Source of the DNA: a virus
DNA length: 29,012 bases
Reading direction: 5' to 3' (one strand)
Virus record (IMG/VR): IMGVR_UViG_3300042314_001117
Location: 1 to 29,012 of that record
Part shown: piece by piece, positions 7,803 through 16,064 of the stretch
How positions within the stretch are numbered: the stretch's first letter is position 1
Layout: each line of letters opens with the position of its first letter
The notes under the pieces: generated by a model
The model's input: only the letters and a program-made list of their open reading frames with translations
Told to the model about the DNA's origin: nothing
Database searches by the model: none
Program-made: the position numbers and the translations under genes

Positions 7803-8450
7803 ATGAAGAAAGCATCAGGTAAAAGTAATCTAGGCATCGTTAAAGATTACCTAGAAGGCAATCGTCCATTCGTACAAGTTGGCTACGATGCCAATTTGGA
7901 GAACAATAAACGCAAAGAAGGTGAAGAATGGGAGGATAGTCAAGGACACAAATGGGTTTGGAAGAATAATAGTAAACGCAGAGTTTCAAAACGTGCCACG
8001 ATTATTAATGAAAAACGTTGTAAAACGTGTAATATGGATGTTCGATGGGGCAATTATTTGGACGACCGAGTTTGGCCTAAAACTGGATATTGTTACGACT
8101 GTTTTATTAATTTTCAAACTGAGTTAAAATTGATGGGTATGTTTGATGTCTATAATGAACTGCAGGATTTAAAAAATGAACGTAGTATTTTAGAAGATTA
8201 TAAGAAAAAGTTTGAAGAAAGTAAAAAGTTCTGTGAAGAAAATAAAGATAAAGATGTTACATTTCTTGAAGAAGATGGATCATTTGAAAAATGGGATGGC
8301 AATATAGATTACAATAAAATATTTGAAGATTTAATTAAAGATATAGGGGTTATTGATATACGATTAGATGAACTGACCCCTAAGATAAAAGAATACGAAG
8401 AAAAATATGAGTCAGCCAAATCTCAGAGAAATAATAAAACAAGAGTATAA
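7803..8450 (+). CDS. Zinc-ribbon and coiled-coil protein, candidate small terminase
   Basis: Product of 215 residues. The N-terminal part contains EGEEWEDSQGHKWVWK, followed by a four-cysteine zinc ribbon (Cys73, Cys76, Cys97, Cys100). From about residue 105 to the end it is strongly helical and charged, probably coiled coil. Its place directly before the large terminase, with a 44-base overlap, is where T4-like phages keep gene 16. However, I do not recognise a gp16 sequence, and the zinc ribbon is not typical of T4 gp16. It is either a divergent small terminase or a separate DNA-packaging accessory protein. A weak TATTTGTT lies just before the ATG. Confidence 0.75.
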   Translation: MKKASGKSNLGIVKDYLEGNRPFVQVGYDANLENNKRKEGEEWEDSQGHKWVWKNNSKRRVSKRATIINEKRCKTCNMDVRWGNYLDDRVWPKTGYCYDCFINFQTELKLMGMFDVYNELQDLKNERSILEDYKKKFEESKKFCEENKDKDVTFLEEDGSFEKWDGNIDYNKIFEDLIKDIGVIDIRLDELTPKIKEYEEKYESAKSQRNNKTRV

Positions 8451-9996
8451 GAAGTGTATAGAGGATCCTATATACTTTATGAAGAAGTATGTTAAGATTC
8501 AACATCCTATTAGAGGCACGGTTGCATTTGAACTATATCCATTTCAAGAAGATGCTTTACAAAACTTTGTTGATAATCAATTAAACATTGTTCTTAAGAG
8601 TCGTCAGATGGGTATCAGTACCCTTACAGCCGCTTATAGTTTGTGGTTAATGACATTTCATAATGATAAGAACATTCTTTGTATTAGTATTACGCAAGAA
8701 ACAGCGAAAGAAATTGTCACTAAGGTAAGATTTGCAAACGATAACCTTCCAAGTTGGTTAAAAGTTCCTTGTGTAGAAGATAATAGATTGTCATTACGAT
8801 TAAAAAATGGTTCACAAATCAAAGCAGTTTCATCCGCCGGCACAGCAGGTCGTTCATCAGCACTATCTTTACTAATTATCGACGAAGCCGCATTTATCGA
8901 TGGTATTGAAGAAATTTGGCTGTCTTCTCAATATACACTGTCTACTGGTGGTAGAGCTATTATACTAAGTACGCCAAACGGTGTTGGCAATTTCTTCCAT
9001 AAAATTTGGGTTGAATCTGAAGAAGGCAAGAATAATTTTAAAACAATTAGATTACCTTGGCATTTACACCCAGAAAGAGATCAAACGTGGAGAGATAAAC
9101 AAACTGAGTTGTCAGGAGTAAAAGGTGCAGCACAAGAATGTGATTGCGACTTTAGTACATCTGGTAATCAAGTTGTAAGTGTAGATATTCTTGAGTTTTA
9201 CAAACAAACACATCTAAAAGATCCTGTTGAAAAGCGAGGTAACAATCAAGACCTATGGATCTGGGATTATCCTAATTATAGTAAAAACTACATATTGACA
9301 GCTGACTGTGCTAGAGGAGACGGTGGTGATTTTAGTGCATTCCACGTTATAGATATAGAAACATTGGAACAAGTAGCTGAATATAAAGGTCAGTTAACTA
9401 CAAAAGATTATGGAAACTTATTGGTTAGTGTTGCTACTGAATATAACAATGCTTTATTGGTGGTAGAAAATAACACTATAGGGTGGGCTACATTACAACA
9501 AATTATTGACCGAGACTATCAAAATACGTTTTATAGCGCAACTGATTTGACGGTGATTGATGTAGAAAAAACATATTCTAATAAATTAAATACAGCTGAT
9601 AAAAAGTTAATTCCTGGATTTACAACAACTAGTAAAAATAGACCTTTAATCGTAAGTAATTTGGAGTTATTTTTTAGACAAAAACAAGTGATTATGAAGT
9701 CTAAAAGATTATATGAAGAACTGAATGTGTTCGTTTGGAACGGACCCAAAGCAGAAGCGATGAGGGGTTATAATGACGATTTAGTTATGGCAATTGGAAT
9801 TGGATTGTGGATACGTGAAACAGCGTTGAAGCTTAGAAATGAACAAATAGCTTATAACCGTGCAATCATTTCAAAAATATCAAAAGTCTCAAGTCAAATT
9901 TCAATTCCGAAACAAGTAAGCGCGGTACCAGATCATCATAAAACTATGGATTTCACGGTAAATGACAAAAAAGAAAGTTTAACTTGGTTGATGTAA
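8407..9996 (+). CDS. 17: Large terminase subunit, gp17-like
   Basis: This is the DNA-packaging motor and headful nuclease. The 529-residue protein shows the ATPase motifs in order: an adenine-binding region with YPFQ (44-47), Walker A KSRQMGIST (64-72), Walker B LLIIDEAAF (155-163, D159/E160) and the coupling motif STPNG (188-192). The RNase H-like nuclease domain begins at TADCARGDGGDFSAF, with D300 and D308 as likely metal ligands, and continues to GYNDDLVMAIGIGLW near residue 460. Length is somewhat below T4 gp17 (610). The start overlaps the previous gene. Portal follows 26 bases downstream, so packaging motor and portal are probably co-transcribed. Confidence 0.96.
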   Translation: MSQPNLREIIKQEYKKCIEDPIYFMKKYVKIQHPIRGTVAFELYPFQEDALQNFVDNQLNIVLKSRQMGISTLTAAYSLWLMTFHNDKNILCISITQETAKEIVTKVRFANDNLPSWLKVPCVEDNRLSLRLKNGSQIKAVSSAGTAGRSSALSLLIIDEAAFIDGIEEIWLSSQYTLSTGGRAIILSTPNGVGNFFHKIWVESEEGKNNFKTIRLPWHLHPERDQTWRDKQTELSGVKGAAQECDCDFSTSGNQVVSVDILEFYKQTHLKDPVEKRGNNQDLWIWDYPNYSKNYILTADCARGDGGDFSAFHVIDIETLEQVAEYKGQLTTKDYGNLLVSVATEYNNALLVVENNTIGWATLQQIIDRDYQNTFYSATDLTVIDVEKTYSNKLNTADKKLIPGFTTTSKNRPLIVSNLELFFRQKQVIMKSKRLYEELNVFVWNGPKAEAMRGYNDDLVMAIGIGLWIRETALKLRNEQIAYNRAIISKISKVSSQISIPKQVSAVPDHHKTMDFTVNDKKESLTWLM

Positions 9997-9997
9997 A

Positions 9998-10005
9998 TAC
10001 TTATA
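9998..10005 (+). promoter_or_regulatory. TACTTATA, variant of the recurrent start motif
   Basis: This one-mismatch version of the recurrent octamer lies 17 bases before the portal ATG and just after the terminase stop. It is listed because of its position and resemblance; alone it would not be significant in AT-rich DNA. Confidence 0.25.
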
Positions 10006-10022
10006 TATTATAGATAAATCAT

Positions 10023-11921
10023 ATGTCAGATAAATCTTTTCAAGAATTACGGAGTCGGTCTTTATTCGCTCGTTTGAAGCGTTTGTTTTCAAACGACGTG
10101 ATCGTTCGCAACATTGGTGGTAAAAAACTAAAAGTTATTGATACTGATGAAATTCAGTACGCTACAGATCGTAATAGTTTAAGAGACAGGTTTAATAGAT
10201 TACGTACTACTTCGTATAATCAATATACTAGAGATTTTAATTTATCATATCAAAGCAGTCGTGTAGAACTATTTCGTGATTATGATACAATGGATATGGA
10301 TCCAATTCTATCATCTGCGTTGGACATTTATGCAGATGAATGTACAACCCGAAATGAAATGGGTGAAGTAATTCATATCAAATCTTCCAACGATGAAATT
10401 AAAAACATTTTGCACAATCTATTCTATGATATTTTGAACATAGAGTTTAATTTATGGAGTTGGTCACGGTGTATGGTTAAATATGGTGATTTTTATCTAC
10501 GACTTCATATTAGCCCTGAATATGGTGTTTATTTGGTAGAACCATTGAGTACATATTATGTAACACGTGTAGAAAATGCACATTTGACCAATAAAAACTT
10601 TGTTAAATTTCAAGTCAATTTGCCATATGGAAACAAGATGGAGGATTTGGAGAACTATCAAATTGCTCATTTTAGATTATTGAGCGATAGTAACTTTCTC
10701 CCATATGGAAAAAGTACTTTAGAAGGCGCCCGACGTGTTTGGAAACAATTGAGTTTGATGGAAGACGCAATGTTAATTCATCGTATTATGCGTGCGCCTG
10801 AAAAACGCATTTTCAAAGTTGATATTGGTAATATTCCACCAAATGAAGTTGACAATCATATGCAACGTATTATGGACCAAATGAAAAAGGTACCATATTT
10901 GGATCAAGAAACCGGAGATTATAATTTAAGATTCAATCTACAAAACATGGTAGAGGACTTTTTCTTGCCTGTTCGTGGTAGTGATAGTGGAACCAGTATT
11001 GAAAATTTATCTGGATTAGAGTGGACTGGTACCGATGACATTGAGTATCTTCGTAATAAAATGATGGCAGCACTTAAGATACCCAAAGCATTTTTGGGAT
11101 ATGATGAATCATTGAGTGGTAAAGCTACATTAGCAGCTGAAGACATAAGATTTGCTAGAACAGTAGAACGTATACAACGTATTATGGTTAGTGAATTGAA
11201 TAAAATTGCGGTTATTCATTTATATAGCCAAGGATATAGAGACGAATCATTAGTAGATTTTACACTGGAATTAACTAATCCGTCCACTATATTTGAAAAA
11301 GAAAAAATCGATGTATATAAGAGCAAAGTGGAACTTTGCAAAGATATGCAAGAACAAAAAGTATTTTCTAAGAAATGGATTTATGAAAATATCTTTGGTT
11401 TATCAGATCATGATATGATAACTCTGCAAAAACAACTAATCGACGACGCTAAAGGAAATTATAGATTTAAGCAGATTGAAGAAGAAGGCAATGATCCAGC
11501 TCTATCCTTTTTAAATAAAAAAGATAAGGAGGGTGAAAGCGGCGGTGGTGGCGGAGCTGAACCAGGTGGTAGTGAGCCTGGGACTGACACTGCTCCTGAA
11601 GGAGGAGATGATAGTGGTAAAGATACCGGCGCTGAAGCTGGTGGTGAACCATCAACTCCCCCAAAGTTATCAGAAAAACGTGATCAAACTGGTAGAAAAG
11701 ATGCCAGTAAATATCCTTTTGGGGAAGATCCACTAGGCACATTAGAAAACAATAGACGCAGTGATTTATCAGTATCGCACAAATATAAAAATGGATCGCC
11801 ATTGTCTGTGGAGTCTATTAAGGGGCTGACAGATTTGTTAAAAACGTTGGATCAAGAAAAAGAAAGTTTGATGGAAGGAAACAAAAATTCTTTCATGGAC
11901 GAACAAAATATAAAAGAATAG
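10023..11921 (+). CDS. 20: Portal vertex protein, gp20-like
   Basis: The protein forms the dodecameric ring at the head vertex through which DNA enters and to which the neck attaches. Across its first 500 residues the 632-residue product matches the T4 gp20 family: a DTMDMDPILSSALDIYADE stretch (residues 91-109), WSRCMVKYGDFYLRLH, LVEPLSTYYVTRVEN, and a clip/stem region with MRAPEKRIFKVDIGN and LSGLEWTGTDDIEYLRNKM. It is longer than T4 gp20 (524). The surplus is a low-complexity tail from about residue 505 that is Gly/Glu/Asp/Pro-rich and probably disordered. The tail is in frame and ends in a short charged helix (LLKTLDQEKESLMEGN). Confidence 0.95.
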   Translation: MSDKSFQELRSRSLFARLKRLFSNDVIVRNIGGKKLKVIDTDEIQYATDRNSLRDRFNRLRTTSYNQYTRDFNLSYQSSRVELFRDYDTMDMDPILSSALDIYADECTTRNEMGEVIHIKSSNDEIKNILHNLFYDILNIEFNLWSWSRCMVKYGDFYLRLHISPEYGVYLVEPLSTYYVTRVENAHLTNKNFVKFQVNLPYGNKMEDLENYQIAHFRLLSDSNFLPYGKSTLEGARRVWKQLSLMEDAMLIHRIMRAPEKRIFKVDIGNIPPNEVDNHMQRIMDQMKKVPYLDQETGDYNLRFNLQNMVEDFFLPVRGSDSGTSIENLSGLEWTGTDDIEYLRNKMMAALKIPKAFLGYDESLSGKATLAAEDIRFARTVERIQRIMVSELNKIAVIHLYSQGYRDESLVDFTLELTNPSTIFEKEKIDVYKSKVELCKDMQEQKVFSKKWIYENIFGLSDHDMITLQKQLIDDAKGNYRFKQIEEEGNDPALSFLNKKDKEGESGGGGGAEPGGSEPGTDTAPEGGDDSGKDTGAEAGGEPSTPPKLSEKRDQTGRKDASKYPFGEDPLGTLENNRRSDLSVSHKYKNGSPLSVESIKGLTDLLKTLDQEKESLMEGNKNSFMDEQNIKE

Positions 11922-11953
11922 TATAATTCCTATATATTTAACCACATTGATTA

Positions 11954-11961
11954 TATTTATA
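11954..11961 (+). promoter_or_regulatory. TATTTATA overlapping a sense TATAAATA, candidate late promoter
   Basis: The octamer lies in the 56-base gap between portal and the next gene. Here it overlaps a copy of the classical T4 late box TATAAATA in the sense direction (11958-11965), which ends 12 bases before the ATG at 11978. The centre ATTTATAAAT is a perfect 10-base palindrome. Either orientation of the box could be used. Confidence 0.5.
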
Positions 11962-11977
11962 AATAATAATAAATAAT

Positions 11978-12856
11978 ATGCACAAGAAAGCAAAACATTC
12001 AAAATTCAAGAATGCTGGAATATTGTTTGAACTACTCACTCGACAAATTACATCAGACATTCTAGCGGGAAAAGATGAATCATTTACTAAAAATTTAATG
12101 TTCAAGTACTTCCACGAAAGTAAAGAACTTGGAAAAGAGGTGCAGCTTTATAATTTTATTTTACAACAAAAAAGTAAAGATGTATCTTCGGCCGAACGAC
12201 TTTTGGGTGTTGTATTACAAACACGATCTAAACTTGACGAACGTGAATTAAATAAACAAAAGTATAGTATCATCAAAGAAATTAAAGAAAAATATAACAT
12301 TGATGATTTTTTAAAGAACAAAATCCCAAATTATAAGTTATATGCTTCCATTTATAAATTATTTGAAGACCAAGATAAAAGTGGGGTTAAGTTTGAAGTT
12401 ACTGAGTTAATAGAATCCAGAGAGTACATCGTTGAAAATTTGACAAAAGAAAAGAAGTCGGATCAAGAATCGTTGGATGTTTATGGAAGTCAAACTGCAG
12501 ACGTTAGATTGTTAGCATACAAGTTTTTAATTGAAAATTTCAATAGTAAATACAACGATTTATTGCCAGATCAAAAGAAACTATTGAAGGAATATATTAC
12601 CAATGTTTCAAATTCCAGTAAATTTACAAAATATGTCAATGAAGAATACAAAAGAATCAGCTTGGTATTAAAAGACCAAGTAAAAAATGTTACATCTGAC
12701 GTAGTTAAAATTAAAATAAATGAAGTTATTAGTCAATTTTCTACTAAATCTTGTGCCGGTATAATTAAAGAAAATCAATTGACATCTTTATTGAATGCGT
12801 ATGAATTAGTAGAAGAAATTAAAAAGATTGATGTCAAAAATGAAACAAAATCTTAA
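11978..12856 (+). CDS. Conserved head-cluster protein of unknown function
   Basis: Product of 292 residues, predicted almost entirely alpha-helical and Lys/Glu-rich. Its opening (KHSKFKNAGILFELLTRQITSDILAG) resembles proteins commonly found between portal and prohead protease in marine T4-like phages, but I cannot link it to a T4 gene number. There is no signal peptide, membrane segment or enzyme motif. The stop overlaps the start of the next gene. The position suggests a head-assembly or core role. Confidence 0.82.
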   Translation: MHKKAKHSKFKNAGILFELLTRQITSDILAGKDESFTKNLMFKYFHESKELGKEVQLYNFILQQKSKDVSSAERLLGVVLQTRSKLDERELNKQKYSIIKEIKEKYNIDDFLKNKIPNYKLYASIYKLFEDQDKSGVKFEVTELIESREYIVENLTKEKKSDQESLDVYGSQTADVRLLAYKFLIENFNSKYNDLLPDQKKLLKEYITNVSNSSKFTKYVNEEYKRISLVLKDQVKNVTSDVVKIKINEVISQFSTKSCAGIIKENQLTSLLNAYELVEEIKKIDVKNETKS

Positions 12857-13841
12857 AGAAAAGATTAAACGAATTTTAACCAAGTTAAAGGTTAAAAATG
12901 AAGCTAGTACAACAGGTACAGGTGCGGTCGCGTCTGGTCCTGTTTCAGTTGGAGGCGATGCTGCTAGAACACCATTTGCATTTAGCCGCCGTGGACCAGG
13001 AAACATTAGAGCAGCGACACAATTGGGATATAAGTTAGCTAAAGCTATCAAAAGAAGTAATGGATATAAGTTGGAAAATCAAATGTATAGTGGTCCGGCT
13101 TACGCAACACCAGCACAATCAATTGAATTAGGCGATACATATACTGACGAAAATGGTTTGGTTCAACACAATGATCCTGATATGGATCCCAATTTAATTG
13201 GATATAAACAAGGTGCTTTACCTATGTATGAGAGATTTGATACTCTTAAATACGAACAAGAAGATAAACCAGTTGCTGCCCCACAACCTGTTCAACCTGC
13301 TCAACCTGCTCAACCTGCTCAACCTGCTCAACCTAAACAACCCGCTGCGGCGCCGTCAGTAGATTTAAAAACATACGATGTTCTTCCTGACTTTACAGCA
13401 TTTGATACAAAATTAAAAAGTTCGACTGAAGCATTAAAGAATAATCTTCAAAAGTCAATACAGGATAAAATTTTGGGTAAGAAGATTGTGGTTAGAGCTA
13501 GTAAAGGATACAAACAGCCTGAAACAGATTATACAATCAATGTAACAGGCGTTGCGATTGATTATTATTATGATAGATATGTCATCATAATTATTGGACG
13601 AGAGGAAAATAAACAAAAGGTGGCTAAATTCTTTGTTAAACCAGGATTTAAACTTAAAATTTTAGGCAATGCTGATAATTTGAAGCCAAAGGATCAATAT
13701 CAAGTTGCTAAATCAAAAGCATTAGTTGAACCAAACAGTCAACAAAATGTTGTTCCATCAAACAAAATAACCGCTGATAAAGAGGATGCGACTACTCAAG
13801 ATCAAAACGCACAAACGGGAACAACACAACCTAAAGCTTAA
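12831..13841 (+). CDS. Head-cluster protein with Pro-Ala-Gln repeat linker
   Basis: About 336 residues. I use the ATG at 12831; the frame also opens with TTG at 12828 and has another ATG at 12840, which would give a neat MKQNLKEKIKRI start. A basic helical N-terminus leads to KNE-ASTTGTGAVASG (Glu24/Ala25), which resembles the LDE-ATTTGTSTS cleavage region of the major capsid protein in this same window. The protein may therefore also be cut by the prohead protease. Next come a Gly/Arg stretch, a linker of QPA repeats (about residues 150-172), then a folded domain with DYTINVTGVAIDYYYDRYVIIIIG and a disordered Gln/Thr-rich tail. The function is unknown; a head core or structural protein is likely from its position. 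Confidence 0.75.
   Translation: MSKMKQNLKEKIKRILTKLKVKNEASTTGTGAVASGPVSVGGDAARTPFAFSRRGPGNIRAATQLGYKLAKAIKRSNGYKLENQMYSGPAYATPAQSIELGDTYTDENGLVQHNDPDMDPNLIGYKQGALPMYERFDTLKYEQEDKPVAAPQPVQPAQPAQPAQPAQPKQPAAAPSVDLKTYDVLPDFTAFDTKLKSSTEALKNNLQKSIQDKILGKKIVVRASKGYKQPETDYTINVTGVAIDYYYDRYVIIIIGREENKQKVAKFFVKPGFKLKILGNADNLKPKDQYQVAKSKALVEPNSQQNVVPSNKITADKEDATTQDQNAQTGTTQPKA
13284..13346 (+). repeat. Tandem 9-bp repeat encoding QPA units
   Basis: There are seven 9-base units of the form CAACCTGCT. The four central ones (13293-13328) are identical; the flanking units differ by one to three bases. They encode Gln-Pro-Ala/Val/Lys as a flexible linker. Copy number could change by slippage without shifting the frame. 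Confidence 0.9.
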
Positions 13842-13846
13842 TATAT

Positions 13847-14449
13847 ATGAAACAAGTACTGATAGATATTTTACCATTTGAATTTAAAAAAACATCTTTA
13901 AATGAATCTCTTAAAGATGGAAAATTATACGTAACCGGCGTATTACAACGTGCCGACGCAAAAAACCAAAACGGCCGTGTGTATCCAGTAGATGTGTTGA
14001 AGAGAGAAGCTGAGAAATATATGCAAAATTTCGTTAAACAACGTCGTGCTATGGGTGAATTAGATCACCCAGAATCATCTGTTGTTAACTTAAAAAATGT
14101 AAGTCATAATATCGTAGATATGGGGTGGGAAAGTAAAGATTTAGTTGGTACAGTTGAAATTCTTCCTACGCCTAGCGGTAACATTTTAAGAGACTTGCTA
14201 CAATCAGGTATTCTTTTGGGTATTAGTAGTCGCGGATTAGGAAGTGTTAAAAAAGATATGCGTGAAAATGCAGATGTTGTACAAGACGATTTTGATTTAA
14301 TTGCGTTTGATTTCGTAAGCAATCCAAGTACACAAGGAGCTTTTATGTATCCACAGGGAAAAATCAATGAAAGCGTTGAACAAAAAATAATAATTAACCC
14401 ATATAGTAATGTTGAAAGAATTATTCACAACATTCTATCAGAACTATAA
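13847..14449 (+). CDS. 21: Prohead protease, gp21-like
   Basis: This serine protease matures the prohead by cutting scaffold, capsid and internal proteins after Glu in [LI]-x-E contexts, as known for T4 gp21. The 200-residue product has the family pattern: NGRVYPVDVL near the N-terminus, GELDHPESS with the likely catalytic His, ISSRGLGSV with the likely nucleophile Ser, then DFDLIAFDFVSNPST. Length matches T4 gp21 (212). It starts 5 bases after the previous stop. Its specificity is the key to the predicted N-terminal clipping of several other proteins here. Confidence 0.93.
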   Translation: MKQVLIDILPFEFKKTSLNESLKDGKLYVTGVLQRADAKNQNGRVYPVDVLKREAEKYMQNFVKQRRAMGELDHPESSVVNLKNVSHNIVDMGWESKDLVGTVEILPTPSGNILRDLLQSGILLGISSRGLGSVKKDMRENADVVQDDFDLIAFDFVSNPSTQGAFMYPQGKINESVEQKIIINPYSNVERIIHNILSEL

Positions 14450-14457
14450 TATTTATA
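14450..14457 (+). promoter_or_regulatory. TATTTATA motif 4 nt before an ATG
   Basis: The motif begins on the last base of the protease stop codon region and ends 4 bases before the ATG at 14462. Spacing is identical to the copies before 5706, 23332 (minus) and 24712. No Shine-Dalgarno sequence is present. Confidence 0.5.
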
Positions 14458-14461
14458 AAGT

Positions 14462-14884
14462 ATGAAATTAAAACATTTACTGGAAAACTCTACGGAATCG
14501 ACTTATGTCGCTTTGACCAAAGAAGAAAAATCAAAAATGGTCGGGGTTATTAAATCTTACAACGAATATCGTAAAGGATTAAAAGCTGATAGTGTCTATG
14601 AAACAGCACAAAAAATTATGGAAGCTGTTAATTTAGCAGAACGATATGCTATTAAAGAATGTAACGAATGGATGGAAGCTAAAATGGTGGAACGTGATAT
14701 GAAAGAAATCAAACGTGATGCCGCTAAGATGTACGAAGAAGCACAAAAGATGAAAGCTATTGAACAACAACTTGAAATGTTGTATGAACAAGTTGGTATG
14801 AGATTGGAACGTTATTTTGAGATCGCAGATTCAATGAATGAAAATCCACAAACAACCAATGTTAGTACTAACGCATCGGTATAG
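14462..14884 (+). CDS. Small helical head-core protein candidate with capsid-targeting-like start
   Basis: Product of 140 residues, almost entirely helical and coiled-coil-like (many Glu, Lys, Met, Ala), located right after the prohead protease. It begins MKLKHLLE-NSTES, which fits [LI]-x-E cleavage after Glu8. Position, size and composition suggest a prohead core or internal protein comparable in role to T4 gp67 or gp68, but no sequence identity to them is claimed. A Thr/Asn-rich tail ends it. The last 17 bases overlap the convergent gene, and an intrinsic terminator follows 67 bases downstream. Confidence 0.78.
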   Translation: MKLKHLLENSTESTYVALTKEEKSKMVGVIKSYNEYRKGLKADSVYETAQKIMEAVNLAERYAIKECNEWMEAKMVERDMKEIKRDAAKMYEEAQKMKAIEQQLEMLYEQVGMRLERYFEIADSMNENPQTTNVSTNASV

Positions 14885-15326
14885 AATCGATAAATTCCAA
14901 CATCGAGATAAACGATTCAAAAACATATTTTCTATTTGATTCTAATACATAACCTTCGTCTGTTTTATAGACGAAGGTTTTTCTCTTTTCATTAACCATA
15001 TCTAAAGAGGGAACTTCTACTTCAGAGAACATTCTGTACTCGTCATCTATACGAAAATCCATTTCGCCTAACAAATCTATCTCCATAAAATTCCATCCAT
15101 TTGGATTATCTATATCTTCAAGTTTGTACATTTTTTCTTCTTCAAAATTATCATTATTTATAAAGTTAATTAATTTTGGCGATTTGTACTTGTTATAACT
15201 ATTATTCATTTCACGTACATCGGGATTTGAATAAGCGTTTTCTTCGCCAGTTCTTTTTATGAACTTATAATTATCTTTTTTAGAATTCATATGTTTAGAA
15301 AAATTGGGATTAAAATTATAGGCCAT
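14868..15326 (-). CDS. Hypothetical acidic/Asn-rich protein
   Basis: Product of 152 residues on the minus strand, family not recognised. The first 60 residues are Asn/Lys/Tyr-rich and look disordered; the second half alternates acidic and aromatic residues with a short beta-type core (KRKTFVYKTDEGYVLESNRKYVFESF). There is no signal or membrane segment. It overlaps the stop of its upstream partner by 11 bases, so the two form a coupled pair, and it runs into the convergent head gene by 17 bases. Both members interrupt the otherwise rightward head cluster and are probably accessory. Confidence 0.72.
   Translation of the reverse strand: MAYNFNPNFSKHMNSKKDNYKFIKRTGEENAYSNPDVREMNNSYNKYKSPKLINFINNDNFEEEKMYKLEDIDNPNGWNFMEIDLLGEMDFRIDDEYRMFSEVEVPSLDMVNEKRKTFVYKTDEGYVLESNRKYVFESFISMLEFIDSIPMR
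14951..14989 (+). terminator. Intrinsic terminator for the head operon, embedded in the convergent gene
   Basis: An 11-base-pair perfect stem (arms AACCTTCGTCT and AGACGAAGGTT) with a 7-base loop is followed by TTTTTCTCTTTT on the plus strand only. It would end transcription coming from the 14462 gene. It lies inside the coding sequence of the minus-strand gene 14868-15326, where it encodes part of KTFVYKTDEGYVLE. Confidence 0.8.
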
Positions 15327-15909
15327 AAGAGTTAATTCTATCTATAAAGTCTGCTAACGAACTTGTTTGTTCACTATCTTTGTTTTTATCTACACCGGTA
15401 CTCAACATACTAAATATTTCTTTTTCTGGTCGATCAGGATAGGTTCTTTGTACAAAACAAGCATAAACAATTAAATTTTCATTTTTTTGATCTATTAATT
15501 TTTTAAACACATACTTTTTTGTACTACCGTTACTGAATATTTCGGTTTGTATCTGTGTGTTTTCCGGCGCATTTGGAATAAAATTGGTTTTGCCAAATCC
15601 GCTAAATCCATTTTGCTTATTTTGAAATATCAACATTTCTTTTTTGACAAATGGAACTCCTTCGTTTTCTTTCAACACTTGATTAAAAGATTTTCCTTTG
15701 ATAATGTCAAAATCACTCAGTGAATACTCAGACTCTTTGAGACTTTTCAATATTTCTTTTAGTTTGGTAAAATCTTTAACGCTACTTGGTTTTATAGTAC
15801 TAGCCATTGTACGTACTGTTGAAGATACTTTTCCAGGTTTAATTTTTCCTTTTTGTAAGGCTCGTACTAATCTGAATAGTCTCGCTTGCTTTTCACTTTG
15901 TGCTGGCAT
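15316..15909 (-). CDS. Protein with DUF3008-like N-terminus
   Basis: Product of 197 residues. The N-terminal 50 residues (MPAQSEKQARLFRLVRALQKG, then MASTIKPSSVKDFTK) follow the pattern of the small DUF3008 proteins, which begin MPAKS-K-Q and end with a helix before DF. The remaining 145 residues carry a different, mixed alpha/beta domain (EMLIFQNKQNGFSGFGKTNFI; NENLIVYACFVQRTYPDRPEKEIFSML) that I do not recognise. It is first in a leftward pair, with a TATTTATT motif 5 bases before its ATG. The function is unknown. Confidence 0.78.
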   Translation of the reverse strand: MPAQSEKQARLFRLVRALQKGKIKPGKVSSTVRTMASTIKPSSVKDFTKLKEILKSLKESEYSLSDFDIIKGKSFNQVLKENEGVPFVKKEMLIFQNKQNGFSGFGKTNFIPNAPENTQIQTEIFSNGSTKKYVFKKLIDQKNENLIVYACFVQRTYPDRPEKEIFSMLSTGVDKNKDSEQTSSLADFIDRINSYGL

Positions 15910-15914
15910 ATATC

Positions 15915-15922
15915 AATAAATA
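15915..15922 (-). promoter_or_regulatory. TATTTATT motif before the leftward pair
   Basis: Read on the minus strand this is TATTTATT, ending 5 bases before the ATG of the 15909 gene. It shows that the motif follows gene orientation and is not a plus-strand composition artefact. Confidence 0.45.
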
Positions 15923-15955
15923 TAAAATATTTTGATATATTTACGTTTTTAATTA

Positions 15956-15963
15956 TATTTATT
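15956..15963 (+). promoter_or_regulatory. TATTTATT motif, candidate promoter of scaffold and capsid genes
   Basis: It lies in the 155-base divergent gap, about 100 bases before the scaffold ATG, which would give a long leader. The leader carries AAAGG at 16047-16051, 13 bases before the start. This is the only candidate motif for the scaffold-capsid unit. Confidence 0.4.
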
Positions 15964-16064
15964 ATTCAAATACATCATTCTTTGATGTGACAGCGATTTA
16001 TCTTCTTTGGAGTTCTTCAATAGCTTCATAAACAAATAACAATAAGAAAGGCAGAAATATAATT

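Noticed and set aside
11467-11802. Minus-strand open frame of 111 codons within the portal gene
   Set aside because: It is His/Leu-rich mirror translation of the low-complexity portal tail, not a plausible protein.
12828-12830. TTG as start of the 12831 gene
   Set aside because: An ATG follows immediately at 12831, and another at 12840; a TTG start adds nothing recognisable.
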